The notes: generated from the sequence alone by a model not told the origin. Shown: positions 41,312 through 50,210, numbered from the stretch's first letter. The stretch: DNA of 64,000 nt from Candidatus Solirubrobacter pratensis (GCF_000425945.1 NZ_AUEK01000009.1:62001-126000); one strand, 5' to 3'. Numbers and translations: made by a program.

Positions 41312-42574
41312 GTGGAGGCGACCCGCGCGCGGATCGACGCGATCTGGAGGATCGAGTCGGGGCGCGTGATCGCCAACGTCGCCCGCCTGGTCCGCGACGT
41401 CGGCCTCGCCGAGGACCTCGCCCACGATGCGGTCGTGGTCGCGCTCGAGCGATGGCCGTCGACGGGCATCCCGCCCAACCCGGGGGCGTGGCTGACGATG
41501 ACCGCGAAGCACCGGGCGATCGATCTCATGCGACGCGACACGACCCTCCAGGAGAAGTACGCGCTCCTCGCTCGCGACCTCGGCGTCGCGAGCCCGGAGC
41601 CGGACGTCGACGCCGAGCTGGACGACGACATCGGGGACGACCTGCTGAGCCTGATGTTCACGTGCTGTCACCCGATCCTCTCGGTCGAGGCGCGGGTGGC
41701 GCTGACGCTGCGGATGCTCGGCGGCTTGAGCACGCCGGAGATCGCGCGCGCGTTCCTCGTCCCCGACGCGACCGTCGGCCAGCGGATCTCGCGCGCGAAG
41801 CGCGCGCTCGCCGACGCGGGGATCCCCTTCGAGGTTCCGTCCGCGGACGAGCTCCCGCCGCGGCTCGCCTCGGTGCTGGAGGTCGTGTACCTGATCTTCA
41901 ACGAGGGCTACTCGGCAACCGCCGGCGAGGGCTGGATGCGGCCGGCGCTGATCGAGGAGGCGCTGCGGCTCGGGCGCATCCTCGCCGGCCTGGCACCGGA
42001 CGAGCCCGAGGTCCACGGGCTCGTCGCGCTGATGGAGCTGCAGGCCTCGCGGCAGGCGGCGCGGACGGGCCCGGGGGGCGAGCCGGTGCTGCTCGCCGAT
42101 CAGGATCGCCGCCGCTGGGACCGGCTGCTGATCCGCCGCGGGCTCGCGGCGCTCGAGCGGGCCGAGTCGCTGGGGCGGCCGGTCGGGCCGTACTACCTGC
42201 AGGCGGCGATCGCCGCCTGCCACTCGCGCGCGCCGTCGGTCGAGGAGACCGACTGGGTGCGGATCGCCGCGCTCTACGAGCTGCTCGCGGGCGTCGCAGG
42301 CTCGCCGGTCGTCGAGCTCAACCGCGCCGTCGCGGTCGGGATGGCGTTCGGTCCCGAGATCGGCCTGCAGTCGGTCGACGCACTCGCGGCCGGTGGCGAG
42401 CTCGACCGCTACCACCTGCTGCCGAGCGTCCGCGGCGACCTGCTCGCCAGGCTCGGGCGCTGGGACGAGGCGCGGGCCGAGTTCGAGCGGGCGGCGGCGA
42501 TGACGCGCAACACCCGCGAGCGTGAGCTGCTCGCCGCGCGAGCGACGGAGTGCGCCGCGCTCGCGCAGGAGTGA
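41312..42574 (+). CDS. ECF-type RNA polymerase sigma factor, ECF42 group
   Basis: A 420-aa sigma factor, much longer than ordinary ECF sigmas. Region 2 is seen at DVGLAEDLAHDAVVVALERW and GAWLTMTAKHRAIDLMRR; region 4 at LTLRMLGGLSTPEIARAFLV and VGQRISRAKRALA. A C-terminal extension of about 230 residues with tetratricopeptide-like helices (VVYLIFNEGYSAT, RPVGPYYLQAAIAACHSR, LGRWDEARAEFERAAAMT) is characteristic of ECF42 and replaces an anti-sigma partner. GTG start with GGAG 7 nt upstream. Coupled to the DGPF gene. Confidence 0.88.
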   Translation: MEATRARIDAIWRIESGRVIANVARLVRDVGLAEDLAHDAVVVALERWPSTGIPPNPGAWLTMTAKHRAIDLMRRDTTLQEKYALLARDLGVASPEPDVDAELDDDIGDDLLSLMFTCCHPILSVEARVALTLRMLGGLSTPEIARAFLVPDATVGQRISRAKRALADAGIPFEVPSADELPPRLASVLEVVYLIFNEGYSATAGEGWMRPALIEEALRLGRILAGLAPDEPEVHGLVALMELQASRQAARTGPGGEPVLLADQDRRRWDRLLIRRGLAALERAESLGRPVGPYYLQAAIAACHSRAPSVEETDWVRIAALYELLAGVAGSPVVELNRAVAVGMAFGPEIGLQSVDALAAGGELDRYHLLPSVRGDLLARLGRWDEARAEFERAAAMTRNTRERELLAARATECAALAQE

Positions 42575-42577
42575 TCC

Positions 42578-43621
42578 TTAGGGATCCAGCCCTTCGAAGC
42601 GCGCGGCGACGAGCTCCCGCGGCGGCGGGTGCGCGAGCACGTGGCGGACGCGCAGCAGGCAGCCGGCGCCGAGGATCGCGGGCAGGGCGAGCTGGAAGAC
42701 GCGGTAGCCGAGCACCGCCGCCGCGGCGAGGCTGAGCGGCGAGCCGTAGACGACGAACATGCCGATCAGCCCGCCCTCGGTTCCGCCGACGCCGCCCGGC
42801 GTCGGCAGCAGCGCGCCGGCGTGGCCGAGCGCGTAGGCGAGCACGAAGTCGCCGACCGGCGGGCCGCCGCCGCCGAAGGCCTCGAACGCGCAGCCGAGGC
42901 TGCCGACGTCGCAGGCGAAGTACATGATCGCGCCCGCCGCGAGGAAGCGATCGCCGTGGCGCAGCAGGTGGTAGGTCGTATGCATGCCGCCGTGGACGAA
43001 GCGCCGCACGCGCCAGGCCGCCGTGCGGATGCGCCCGCGCGCGGGCTTCGCCGGAGCCGGGAGCCGCGCGTAGACGACCGCCAGCGCGATGATGGCCGCC
43101 GCGACCGCGGCGGGGACGAGCCGCCAGGGCAGCGAGACGTCGCTCGGCAGCACCCCGACCGACGTCAGCGTCCCCGCGAGCGCGAGCGCGAAGAACGAGA
43201 CCGCGCTGGTGGCCAGGAACAGCGCCGCGTGGCGCTCGGTCGCGAGCCGTCCGGGCACGCCGAGGCGCCGCATCACGTACGCGCCCAGCGCCGGCCCGCC
43301 CGCCCCGCCGGCGGGCAGCAGGACGTTCGCGCCCTGCTCCGCCAGTCCCAGCACGAGCGCCCGCCGCCACGGCACGACGCGGTCGAACACGGCCCACAGC
43401 GCGCGCACGAAGCCGAGCATCGAGCCGACCGCGCAGACCGCCGCGGCCGCGATCCAGTGCGGCTCGGCCGCGGCGAGCCGGTCGCGCACGTCGTCGACGC
43501 CCGGCAGCGTCGCCACGAGCACGGCGGCGGCGACCGCGACGACGCCGAAGAACGCGCCGCGCCTGGCGGCGGCACCGAAGTCGAGTCCGCGATCGGCGTC
43601 CGTCTCGCCCGGCGGGCTCAC
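42578..43621 (-). CDS. Lysylphosphatidylglycerol synthase-like (UPF0104/YbhN) membrane protein
   Basis: A 347-aa protein with about eight membrane helices, of the flippase-like family that includes the MprF transmembrane part. Signatures are EQGANVLLPAGGAGGPALGAYVM (in parts: EQGANVLLPAGG, GPALGAYVM) and LPTPGGVGGTEGGLIGMF. There is no catalytic synthase domain, so it may move a lipid across the membrane. The GTG start overlaps the stop of the CoxE-like gene (GTGA). Its 3' end faces the sigma-factor gene, with GATCC and GGATC flanking the stop. Confidence 0.8.
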   Translation of the reverse strand: MSPPGETDADRGLDFGAAARRGAFFGVVAVAAAVLVATLPGVDDVRDRLAAAEPHWIAAAAVCAVGSMLGFVRALWAVFDRVVPWRRALVLGLAEQGANVLLPAGGAGGPALGAYVMRRLGVPGRLATERHAALFLATSAVSFFALALAGTLTSVGVLPSDVSLPWRLVPAAVAAAIIALAVVYARLPAPAKPARGRIRTAAWRVRRFVHGGMHTTYHLLRHGDRFLAAGAIMYFACDVGSLGCAFEAFGGGGPPVGDFVLAYALGHAGALLPTPGGVGGTEGGLIGMFVVYGSPLSLAAAAVLGYRVFQLALPAILGAGCLLRVRHVLAHPPPRELVAARFEGLDP

Positions 43622-44988
43622 GCGTACGCCGGGCGCGTGAGCGCCCGCACGAAGTCCTCGAGCTGCGGCGTCGTCCAGCACTCGTACGCGTCGCAGTGCT
43701 TCTCGTAGGCGGCGATCACCGAGTCGCCGTAGTTCCAGTACAGCCGCGGCTCGGGGTTGAGCCAGAACGTGCGGCCGGCGCGCTCGGCGATGTGGGCGAA
43801 CACGTCCGCGCGCGGATCGCGTCCGTTGGTGCGCGCGTCGCCGAGCACGATCACCGTCGCGCGCGGGTGCAGGTCGTCCTCGACCAGCTGCAGGAACTCG
43901 CGCCAGACGCGGCCGTAGTCGGTGTAGCCGGACACGTCGGCGACGCCGGCGTCCTTGGAGATCGCGTCCGACACCGCCTTGAACGAGCGCTCGCGGGCGA
44001 ACACGTCGGTCACCTCGGAGATCCGCTCCACGAAGACGAACGAGCGCATGCGGCGGAAGCTGTCGTGCAGCGCGTGCAACACCGAGAGGAAGAAGACGCT
44101 CGCGCTGGTGACCGAGGTCGAGACGTCGCAGAGGACGTAGAGCTCCGGCCGCCGCGGGCGGTTCGGGCGGAACTTGAGCACGACGGGCACGCCGCCGGTC
44201 TCCAGCGAGGCGCGCATCGTGCGCCGGACGTCGACGTGGGCGTGGCGCTTGCGCCCGCGCGCCTGGTGGCCCTGCGTCGCGAGCCGGCGCTTGAGCTGCA
44301 TCACGACCCGGTGCACCGCCGCGAGGTCCTGCGCGGGGCCGGTCGGGAGCTGGCGGTCCAGCTCGGTCAGCGGGCGCGAGGGCGGCAGCGCCTGGGTGCG
44401 CTCGATCTGCGCGCGCTCGAGCTCGCGCCGCAGGTGCTGCTCGAACTCCCGGATCTGCTCGCGGGTGAGCTCCATCGGCGCGCCCTCGCCCTTGACCAGC
44501 CCGCCGGGCTCCGAGCGCAGCCCGAGCGCGCGGCGGATCCGCTGCACGTCGACGCCGAGCACCCCGGAGCCCTCGCCGCGACGGCCGAAGGCGGCGATCG
44601 CCAGCCGCGCGAGGTCGCGCAGCGCGGCCTCGTCGCCGCGCCGGATCGCGTCGAGGATCTGCTCGCGCAGCGCCTCGTAGTCGAGCCGCTCGCCACCGGT
44701 GATGCCGTCCGGATCCTCGCCGGCGGCGCCGCCTTCGCGGACCCCGTGCTCGAGTGCCGCGCCCTCGGCGGCGCGGAAGAAGTACCGCTCGAAGACGAGC
44801 TCGAACACGCGCCGGTCCTCCGGCGACTTGGCGAGCGTCGCGGCGAGCGCCTCGCGGAACGGCCCCTGTCGCACCCAGTCGATCTCGCCGAGCGCGGCGA
44901 ACGCGTCGTTGAGCTCGGACGTCCCGATCGCGACGCCCTCCTTGCGGAGCGCGTCGGCGAAGCCGATCAGCTGCCGGTCAAGCGGCAA
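43618..44988 (-). CDS. VWA-domain CoxE-like protein
   Basis: A 456-aa soluble protein with a C-terminal von Willebrand A domain. The metal site (MIDAS) is CDVSTSVTS (about residue 285) with VIVLGDARTNGRDP as the later loop. The N-terminal part (LDRQLIGFADALRKEGVAIGTSE) is typical of CoxE-like proteins. These work with MoxR AAA+ ATPases, as encoded next door, as chaperones for metal enzymes; no carbon monoxide dehydrogenase genes lie in the window, so the client is unknown. TTG start. Confidence 0.85.
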   Translation of the reverse strand: MPLDRQLIGFADALRKEGVAIGTSELNDAFAALGEIDWVRQGPFREALAATLAKSPEDRRVFELVFERYFFRAAEGAALEHGVREGGAAGEDPDGITGGERLDYEALREQILDAIRRGDEAALRDLARLAIAAFGRRGEGSGVLGVDVQRIRRALGLRSEPGGLVKGEGAPMELTREQIREFEQHLRRELERAQIERTQALPPSRPLTELDRQLPTGPAQDLAAVHRVVMQLKRRLATQGHQARGRKRHAHVDVRRTMRASLETGGVPVVLKFRPNRPRRPELYVLCDVSTSVTSASVFFLSVLHALHDSFRRMRSFVFVERISEVTDVFARERSFKAVSDAISKDAGVADVSGYTDYGRVWREFLQLVEDDLHPRATVIVLGDARTNGRDPRADVFAHIAERAGRTFWLNPEPRLYWNYGDSVIAAYEKHCDAYECWTTPQLEDFVRALTRPAYA

Positions 44989-45004
44989 GGGCGACCACCG
45001 CCGC

Positions 45005-45883
45005 TCACGCTGCGAGCCGCACGCCCACGCGCTCGGCCACCGTGTCCAGGTCCGTGCGGTGCTTGACGATGATCGACATCGTCGCGCGGAAGACGTCGCC
45101 GTCGATGTCCTCGGCGCCGAGCAGCAGCAGCGCGCGCGCCCAGTCGATCGACTCCGCGATCGACGGCGGCTTCTTGAGGTCCAGCTCGCGCACCATGCCC
45201 ACGACCTCGACCAGCCGGCGCGCGACGGTCTCGGGCAGCTCGGGCGCGTGCAGCCGGACGATCTCCAGCTCGCGCTCGGCGCTCGGGTAGTCGAGCCACA
45301 GGTACAGGCAGCGGCGCTTCAGGGCCTCGGTGAGCTCGCGCGAGTTATTGGAGGTGAGCAACACCACGGGATGCGTGCGTGCCCCGATCCGGCCCAGCTC
45401 CGGGATCGAGATCTGGAAGTCCGACAGCAGCTCGAGCAGCATCGCCTCGAACTCCTGGTCGGTCTTGTCGATCTCGTCGATCAGCAGCACGACCGGCTCG
45501 GGCGACGCGATCGCCTGCAGCAGCGGGCGGGAGAGCAGGAACTCCTCGCCGAAGATGTCGTCCTGGACGGCCTGCCAGCCGGTGCCGTCGGCCTCGGCCT
45601 GGATCCGCAGCAGCTGCTTGCGGTAGTTCCACTCGTACATCGCCTTGGCCTCGTCGAGGCCCTCGTAGCACTGCAGGCGCACGAGCGTGCGGCCGAGGTA
45701 GGTCGCCAGCGCCTTCGCCAGCTCGGTCTTGCCGACGCCTGCCGGGCCCTCGACGAGCACGGGCTTGCCGAGCCGCGCCGCCAGGTAGGAGACCAGCGCC
45801 GTCGACTCCCCGGGCAGGTAGCCGGCCGCTCGCAGGCCGTCGGCGACGTGGTCGACGGACGCGGGAGCCTGCGTGGCGCTCAT
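45005..45883 (-). CDS. MoxR-type AAA+ ATPase
   Basis: A 292-aa ATPase: Walker A EGPAGVGKTELAKA (about residue 45), Walker B PVVLLIDEIDKTD, sensor 1 VVLLTSNNSREL, and arginine finger region ALKRRCLYLWLDYP. Partner of the downstream CoxE-like protein. TAGACT lies 7 nt before the ATG, between it and the TetR stop, so the pair probably has its own leaderless promoter. Confidence 0.9.
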   Translation of the reverse strand: MSATQAPASVDHVADGLRAAGYLPGESTALVSYLAARLGKPVLVEGPAGVGKTELAKALATYLGRTLVRLQCYEGLDEAKAMYEWNYRKQLLRIQAEADGTGWQAVQDDIFGEEFLLSRPLLQAIASPEPVVLLIDEIDKTDQEFEAMLLELLSDFQISIPELGRIGARTHPVVLLTSNNSRELTEALKRRCLYLWLDYPSAERELEIVRLHAPELPETVARRLVEVVGMVRELDLKKPPSIAESIDWARALLLLGAEDIDGDVFRATMSIIVKHRTDLDTVAERVGVRLAA

Positions 45884-45885
45884 CG

Positions 45886-46497
45886 TCAGGAGTCTAGGAC
45901 GCGGCGGCAGAGGTCCTGGTAGTCCGCTTCCAGCCGCTCCATGCTCAGGCCGCGCACGTCGCGGTGGTAGCGGAAGGTCGAGGCCGACAGCGGCGCCAGC
46001 AGGACGTCGGCGAGGTAGTCGGCGTGGCCGTCGATGCCGGCCTGCTGGAGCAGCAGCGTCACGTGCGTGCGGTAGACCGCGTAGACGGGGCTGACGAGGC
46101 GCAGCCCAGGGGAGCCGAACTCGGCGGCGAGGATCAGGTCGCTGTGGCGCTCGAGGAAGCCCAGGTAGGCGCGCCCGAACGCGTACAGGCGCTCGCACGG
46201 CTCGGCGCCTGGGCCGAGCGGCGCGGGTCCGCGGATGATGCCCTCCTGCAGCGCGATCTCGTGCGCCTCGAGCACGGAGCGCGCGAGGCTCGCGCGATCG
46301 CCGAAGCGGCGGAACAGCGTGCCCTTGCCGACGCCGGCCTCCGCGGCGACCGCCTCCATCGAGACGTTCGCGGCGCCGTGGCACTCGAACAGCCGGCTCG
46401 CCGCCTCGAGCACCTTGCGCCGGTTGCGTGCGGCGTCGGAGCGCTCGTGCGGCTCGCTGCCGAGAACGGGGAGGTCGGTGGTCATGGCGGCTCTCAT
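45886..46497 (-). CDS. TetR-family regulator
   Basis: A 203-aa repressor. The N-terminal HTH is NRRKVLEAASRLFECHG, then NVSMEAVAAEAGVGKGTLFRRFGDRASL (in parts: NVSMEAVAAEAGVGKGTLF, RRFGDRASL). The C-terminal ligand-binding half is divergent, as usual. ATG 46497 or 46485 could be used. It faces the YceI/FMN-reductase genes across two operator-like palindromes and probably controls both directions. Confidence 0.87.
   Translation of the reverse strand: MRAAMTTDLPVLGSEPHERSDAARNRRKVLEAASRLFECHGAANVSMEAVAAEAGVGKGTLFRRFGDRASLARSVLEAHEIALQEGIIRGPAPLGPGAEPCERLYAFGRAYLGFLERHSDLILAAEFGSPGLRLVSPVYAVYRTHVTLLLQQAGIDGHADYLADVLLAPLSASTFRYHRDVRGLSMERLEADYQDLCRRVLDS
45891..45896 (-). promoter_or_regulatory. 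-10-like box (TAGACT) of the MoxR gene
   Basis: On the minus strand, 7 nt before ATG 45883, at the end of the TetR gene. Confidence 0.5.
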
Positions 46498-46507
46498 TGT
46501 AGTAACT

Positions 46508-46561
46508 GGACTACGGTCCGCTTCGCTGCTACATTGATCGCAGACAAACGGACCGCAGTCC
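46508..46561. promoter_or_regulatory. Paired operator-like palindromes between the TetR and YceI genes
   Basis: GGACTACGGTCCG (46508-46520) and CGGACCGCAGTCC (46549-46561) are inverted copies with one mismatch, and each is itself a GGAC-N4-GTCC dyad. Their centres are 41 bp (about four helical turns) apart, suiting two repressor dimers on one DNA face. A second small repeat, GTAGT and ACTAC (46498-46513), overlaps the TetR start side. Confidence 0.7.
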
Positions 46562-46588
46562 GGAAACTACGAGCCTCAGGAGCACCAA

Positions 46589-47137
46589 GTGACCGCCATC
46601 GCTTCCTCCCCCGTCCCCGCCGCGTCTCGCTGGACGATCGACAAGGTCCATTCCAACGTCGGATTCGCCGTCAAGCACATGGTCGTGTCGACGTTCCGCG
46701 GCCGCTTCGAGGACTACGACGCGACCCTCACCGCCGCCGAGGACGGCACGCTGCGCCTCGAGGGCTCGGTCAAGGCCGACTCGATCGCCGTCAAGGACGA
46801 GAACCTCGCCGCGCACCTCACGGCGCCGGACTTCTTCGACAGCGCCGACCATCCCGACATCCGGTTCGCGTCCACGCTGGTGCGCGCGGAGAACGGCGAG
46901 CTGATCGTCGACGGCGAGCTGACGATCAAGGGCCACACGCGCCCGATCGAGGCGCGTGGCACGATCACCGAGCCGGTCGTCACGCTCGGCGACATCGCCA
47001 AGCTCGGCATCGAGCTCGAGGCGATCGTCGACCGCACCGAGTACGGCCTGAGCTGGAACGCGCCGCTGCCCAAGGGCGGCTTCGCGCTCGCCAACGACGT
47101 CAAGCTCCACGTCGAGCTCGAGTTCGCGCAGGCGTAG
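46589..47137 (+). CDS. YceI-family (polyisoprenoid-binding-like) protein
   Basis: A 182-aa lipocalin-like protein. Family segments are WTIDKVHSNVGFAVKHM, FFDSADHPDIRFAST and GELTIKGHTRPIEARGT. Members bind long isoprenoid chains, perhaps quinone precursors. There is no signal peptide, so it is cytoplasmic here. AGGAG lies 6 nt before the GTG. Co-transcribed with the FMN reductase 2 bp downstream, suggesting a quinone or redox-stress role under TetR control. Confidence 0.87.
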   Translation: MTAIASSPVPAASRWTIDKVHSNVGFAVKHMVVSTFRGRFEDYDATLTAAEDGTLRLEGSVKADSIAVKDENLAAHLTAPDFFDSADHPDIRFASTLVRAENGELIVDGELTIKGHTRPIEARGTITEPVVTLGDIAKLGIELEAIVDRTEYGLSWNAPLPKGGFALANDVKLHVELEFAQA

Positions 47138-47139
47138 CC

Positions 47140-47688
47140 GTGAAGGTCCTGGGTCTCTCCGGGAGCCTGCGAGCCGGCTCCCACAACTCCCGTCTTCTCC
47201 GCGCGGCGGCCGAGCTGCTGCCGCCCGGGGTCGAGCTGGTCGAGTTCGACGGCCTGAAGGCGATCCCGCCGTTCGACGAGGACGACGAGGCCGCGGGCCA
47301 CCACGCGGTCGACGCGCTGCGCGCCGCGATCGACTCGGCGGACGCCGTGCTGATCGCGACGCCGGAGTACAACCACTCGCTGCCGGGCCAGCTCAAGAAT
47401 GCGCTGGACTGGATCTCGCGCCCGCTCAGCGAGAGCCCGCTGCGCAACAAGCCGGCCGCCGTGGTCGGCGCCTCCACCGGCCTGTTCGGCGCCGTCTGGG
47501 CGCAGGCCGAGGGCCGCAAGGTGCTCGGCGCGCTCGGCGCCCGCGTGATCGACCGCGAGCTGCCGGTCGGCCTCGCCGACGATGCCTTCGACGGCGACGG
47601 GCTGGCCGATGCCGATCAGGCGCTCGCGCTCGGCGGCATCCTCGCCGAGCTGGTCGGGGCCGAGCGCGAGGTCGCGCTCGCCGCGTAG
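47140..47688 (+). CDS. NADPH-dependent FMN reductase (flavodoxin-like)
   Basis: A 182-aa flavoprotein. The phosphate loop is GLSGSLRAGSHNSRLL (residues 5-20) and the flavin-contacting motif is TPEYNHSLPGQLKNALDW, both typical of the azobenzene/quinone/chromate reductase type. GTG start two bases after the YceI stop. Confidence 0.88.
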   Translation: MKVLGLSGSLRAGSHNSRLLRAAAELLPPGVELVEFDGLKAIPPFDEDDEAAGHHAVDALRAAIDSADAVLIATPEYNHSLPGQLKNALDWISRPLSESPLRNKPAAVVGASTGLFGAVWAQAEGRKVLGALGARVIDRELPVGLADDAFDGDGLADADQALALGGILAELVGAEREVALAA

Positions 47689-47696
47689 CTTCCCCG

Positions 47697-47734
47697 GCGC
47701 CGCGGTCCGCGTCTCGTGCCGCGGACCGCGGCGC
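47697..47734. terminator. Bidirectional perfect hairpin
   Basis: GCGCCGCGGTCCGCG (47697-47711) pairs with CGCGGACCGCGGCGC (47720-47734) around an 8-nt loop, exactly between the convergent FMN reductase and secreted-repeat genes. Confidence 0.8.
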
Positions 47735-47742
47735 TCCCGTGC

Positions 47743-49020
47743 TCAGGCGGCGGGTCGCAGGCTCGCCTGCAGGAACGTGCGGATCGGCGCCGTCTCGCCG
47801 GAGGGGCGGTTGCTCCAGACGAGGCCCCAGCGGTTGCCGCGGGCGTCGAAGGCGGCGGCCGGGACGCGCGCCTGGGGGCCGGTGGTGACGGTCTCGGGCG
47901 GGCCGAAGGCGCCGGTCGCGGGCTTCGCCGCCGCCTGGAGCGCGCCGTCCTGGGCATCGCCGGGGCCGGCGATCAGGGCGACCAGCGCGCGGCCGTCGGG
48001 CGCCCCCGCGAGCGCGGCCTCGAGGCCGGGAGCGACCGTCTGCGCGGCGCCGAAGCTCGCGGCAGCGCCGGTGGTCGCGGCCTTCACCGTCGTCGCTCCC
48101 CACGCCACGGTCGCGCCGTTGGCGTCGTCGGCGACGAGGTCGAGGCCGCCGGCGGCCTCGGACGCCGGCCGGCGCTCCAGCAGCTGGGCGGCGCGGAAGC
48201 GGGTCGCGCCGGCCGGCATGACCGCGGCCTCGTAGAAGGCGTCCCCGCGGTCGCCGCCCTCGGTCAGCAGCTGCGCGGCCCAGGCGACGTAGGCGCGGCC
48301 GTTGCCGGTCACCGCCGTGCGCAGCCTCGCGAAGAACGCGGGCTCGGAGGCGATCGTGACCCGGTGGCGGAAGCGCGATGAGCGCGCGGGCTTGTAGCGC
48401 GTGCGGACGATTCCGCGCGCGTCCCACGCGAGCAGCAGGTCGCCGCGCGGGGAGACCGCGATCGAGACCGAGCGGACGCGATCGGTGGCCTGCAGGACCG
48501 GCGGCGTGAACGGCTTGCCGTGCGGGCGCAAGGCGACGTAGACGCGGTCGTCGACGACGCCGCGGTCCTCGAACCAGGCGATCGCGATGTCGCCCTGGGC
48601 GTTGGCCGCGACCTGCACGCTGCGGACGTTGCGGCGCACGGCGATCGTCCGCGGGGCGCCGAAGCTCCCGTCGGCGCGTCCGAAGACGACGCTCAGGCGC
48701 GTCTTGTCGCCCGCGGGGCGCTGCGTCGCGACGACGGCGCGCGAGGTCCCGTACAGGACCGGGGCGGTGACGACGCTCGCGGCCGAGATCCGGCGCTCAG
48801 GCGCGCCGAGCGGTGCGGCGAACGTGCCGCCGGTCGCGCCCGTCCCGACGCCGTCCTGCGCCGTCCAGGTCGCCAGGCCGGTGCCGTCGCGCGCGAAGGC
48901 GAGGCCGAGCGTGTCGACGAACTCGTGCGCGCCCGAGACGCCGACGGGGTCCCGCCACGGCGCGGCGGCAGCCGGCGCGGCGGCCGCGAGGAGCAGAAGG
49001 AACGCGAGCACGACACGCAC
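47743..49020 (-). CDS. Secreted repeat protein, probably a beta-propeller
   Basis: A 425-aa exported protein with signal peptide (VLAFLLLLAAAAPAAAA). About seven repeats of roughly 50 residues show a pattern like VQVAANAQGDIAIAWFED and VSIAVSPRGDLLLAWDARG (glycine-aspartate, aromatic-tryptophan), suggesting a propeller. No active-site motif. Similar proteins are common in Solirubrobacterales-like genomes but have no known job. GTG start. Confidence 0.7.
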   Translation of the reverse strand: MRVVLAFLLLLAAAAPAAAAPWRDPVGVSGAHEFVDTLGLAFARDGTGLATWTAQDGVGTGATGGTFAAPLGAPERRISAASVVTAPVLYGTSRAVVATQRPAGDKTRLSVVFGRADGSFGAPRTIAVRRNVRSVQVAANAQGDIAIAWFEDRGVVDDRVYVALRPHGKPFTPPVLQATDRVRSVSIAVSPRGDLLLAWDARGIVRTRYKPARSSRFRHRVTIASEPAFFARLRTAVTGNGRAYVAWAAQLLTEGGDRGDAFYEAAVMPAGATRFRAAQLLERRPASEAAGGLDLVADDANGATVAWGATTVKAATTGAAASFGAAQTVAPGLEAALAGAPDGRALVALIAGPGDAQDGALQAAAKPATGAFGPPETVTTGPQARVPAAAFDARGNRWGLVWSNRPSGETAPIRTFLQASLRPAA

Positions 49021-49062
49021 ACCGGGTGCAACGGCTCCCTCAGGCCCGATGTTGCGGCGAGG

Positions 49063-49869
49063 TCAGGAAGCCGACTCGTCGTCGACCCAGAGCCGATGCG
49101 TGCGCTCGCCGGAACCGCCCTTCATCCGCCGCGTCTCGGCGTCGTCGTCGCGGAACCGCCGGGTCGCCTCGTCGGAAGGGTCGCGCGGGAGCCGCCGCGT
49201 GGCCTCGTCGCCGGGGTCGGCCATCCGGCGCGTCGCCGCGTCGTCGTCGCGGAACCGGCGCGTCTCCGCGTCCGGCGGCCCGCCCTCCCACGTCGGCCGC
49301 TCGCGCAGGACGTCCTTGACCTCCGCCGCGTCGCGCGGCCGCCGGTCGGGCGGCCGCTCGCGCGCCGGGCGGTCCGGGGCGACCCAGCCGACGTCGTCCG
49401 CCGCCGGGTTCGGCGGCTCCGGCCGGTGCGCCGCCCGCACGCGCGCTCCCGCCGCCACCAGCGCGCCGGCCGCCAGCAGCGCGCCGAAGATGCCCCACTG
49501 GATCCCGACGGTGACGGCGTCGCCCTTGATGTCCGGCTTGTCGAACAGGCGCCAGACCAGCAGGAGCACCGCCCAGCCGCCGGCGAGCGTGATCGCGACG
49601 CCGTCGCCGCCGGGCAGGTGGAACGCCTTGCGCTGCGAGCGCGCCCAGACGAGGAACAGGACCGCGAACGCCACCAGCAGCACCGCCGCCTCGACGAACG
49701 AGAACGCGCCGAGCGCGCTGACGTTGGCCTGGACGAAGTCGCGCGTCCCGGCCGGGACGTAGGACTTCTGGTACCAGGGCAGGAACAGCGACACGAGCAG
49801 CGCGGCGGCGGCGAGCGCGGCGAAGCGCATCTCGGCGGGCAGGCCGCGGAAGTCCTTCGCCAGGCTCAC
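49063..49869 (-). CDS. Membrane protein with a charged C-terminal repeat tail
   Basis: A 268-aa protein. The first 150 residues hold four membrane helices (FAALAAAALLVSLFLPWY and others). The tail from about 190 is cytoplasmic-looking and made of irregular 12-15-residue repeats around A(E)TRR: DAETRRFRDDD, AATRRMADPGD, EATRRLPRDPSD, EATRRFRDDD, AETRRM. The repeated threonine before two arginines may be a phosphorylation or binding site; that is speculation. The GTG start overlaps the stop of the small gene upstream. Confidence 0.65.
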   Translation of the reverse strand: MSLAKDFRGLPAEMRFAALAAAALLVSLFLPWYQKSYVPAGTRDFVQANVSALGAFSFVEAAVLLVAFAVLFLVWARSQRKAFHLPGGDGVAITLAGGWAVLLLVWRLFDKPDIKGDAVTVGIQWGIFGALLAAGALVAAGARVRAAHRPEPPNPAADDVGWVAPDRPARERPPDRRPRDAAEVKDVLRERPTWEGGPPDAETRRFRDDDAATRRMADPGDEATRRLPRDPSDEATRRFRDDDAETRRMKGGSGERTHRLWVDDESAS

Positions 49870-50210
49870 GTGATCGGGATGTCCTCCACGCGCGGCTCGT
49901 CCGGCGCCTGGTGCTCGAGCCGCACGATCGCGTGGTCGAGGATCGCCCGCACGGCGACCAGCAGCTCGCGCAGGGCGTCCGCGAGCTGGCGCGTGAGCTC
50001 AGGCGGGACCGCGCCGCGCGCCGACTCGGCCAGCCGCAGCAGCAGGGCCAGGTCCGGGAACGGGTCCGCGGCCTCTGAGTCACCCGGAGCGGCCCAGCCG
50101 TTCGGCGGGATCGCGTCCGCGGCCGCGCGCGCCGCCTCCTCCGCGCGCGCGTGCGCCTCGCGCACCAGCCGCTCGGCCGCCTCGTAGTCCTCGTGCCCCG
50201 GCTCACCCAT
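49866..50210 (-). CDS. Small hypothetical helical protein
   Basis: A 114-aa acidic, mostly helical protein (EDYEAAERLVREAHARAEEAARAA at the start, given in part; ALLLRLAESARGAVPPELTRQL; ELLVAVRAILDHAIVRLE). I do not recognise it. It overlaps the ArsA-like gene by 8 bp and the membrane-protein gene by 4 bp, so the three are one operon and it may be an accessory to the ATPase. Confidence 0.6.
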   Translation of the reverse strand: MGEPGHEDYEAAERLVREAHARAEEAARAAADAIPPNGWAAPGDSEAADPFPDLALLLRLAESARGAVPPELTRQLADALRELLVAVRAILDHAIVRLEHQAPDEPRVEDIPIT

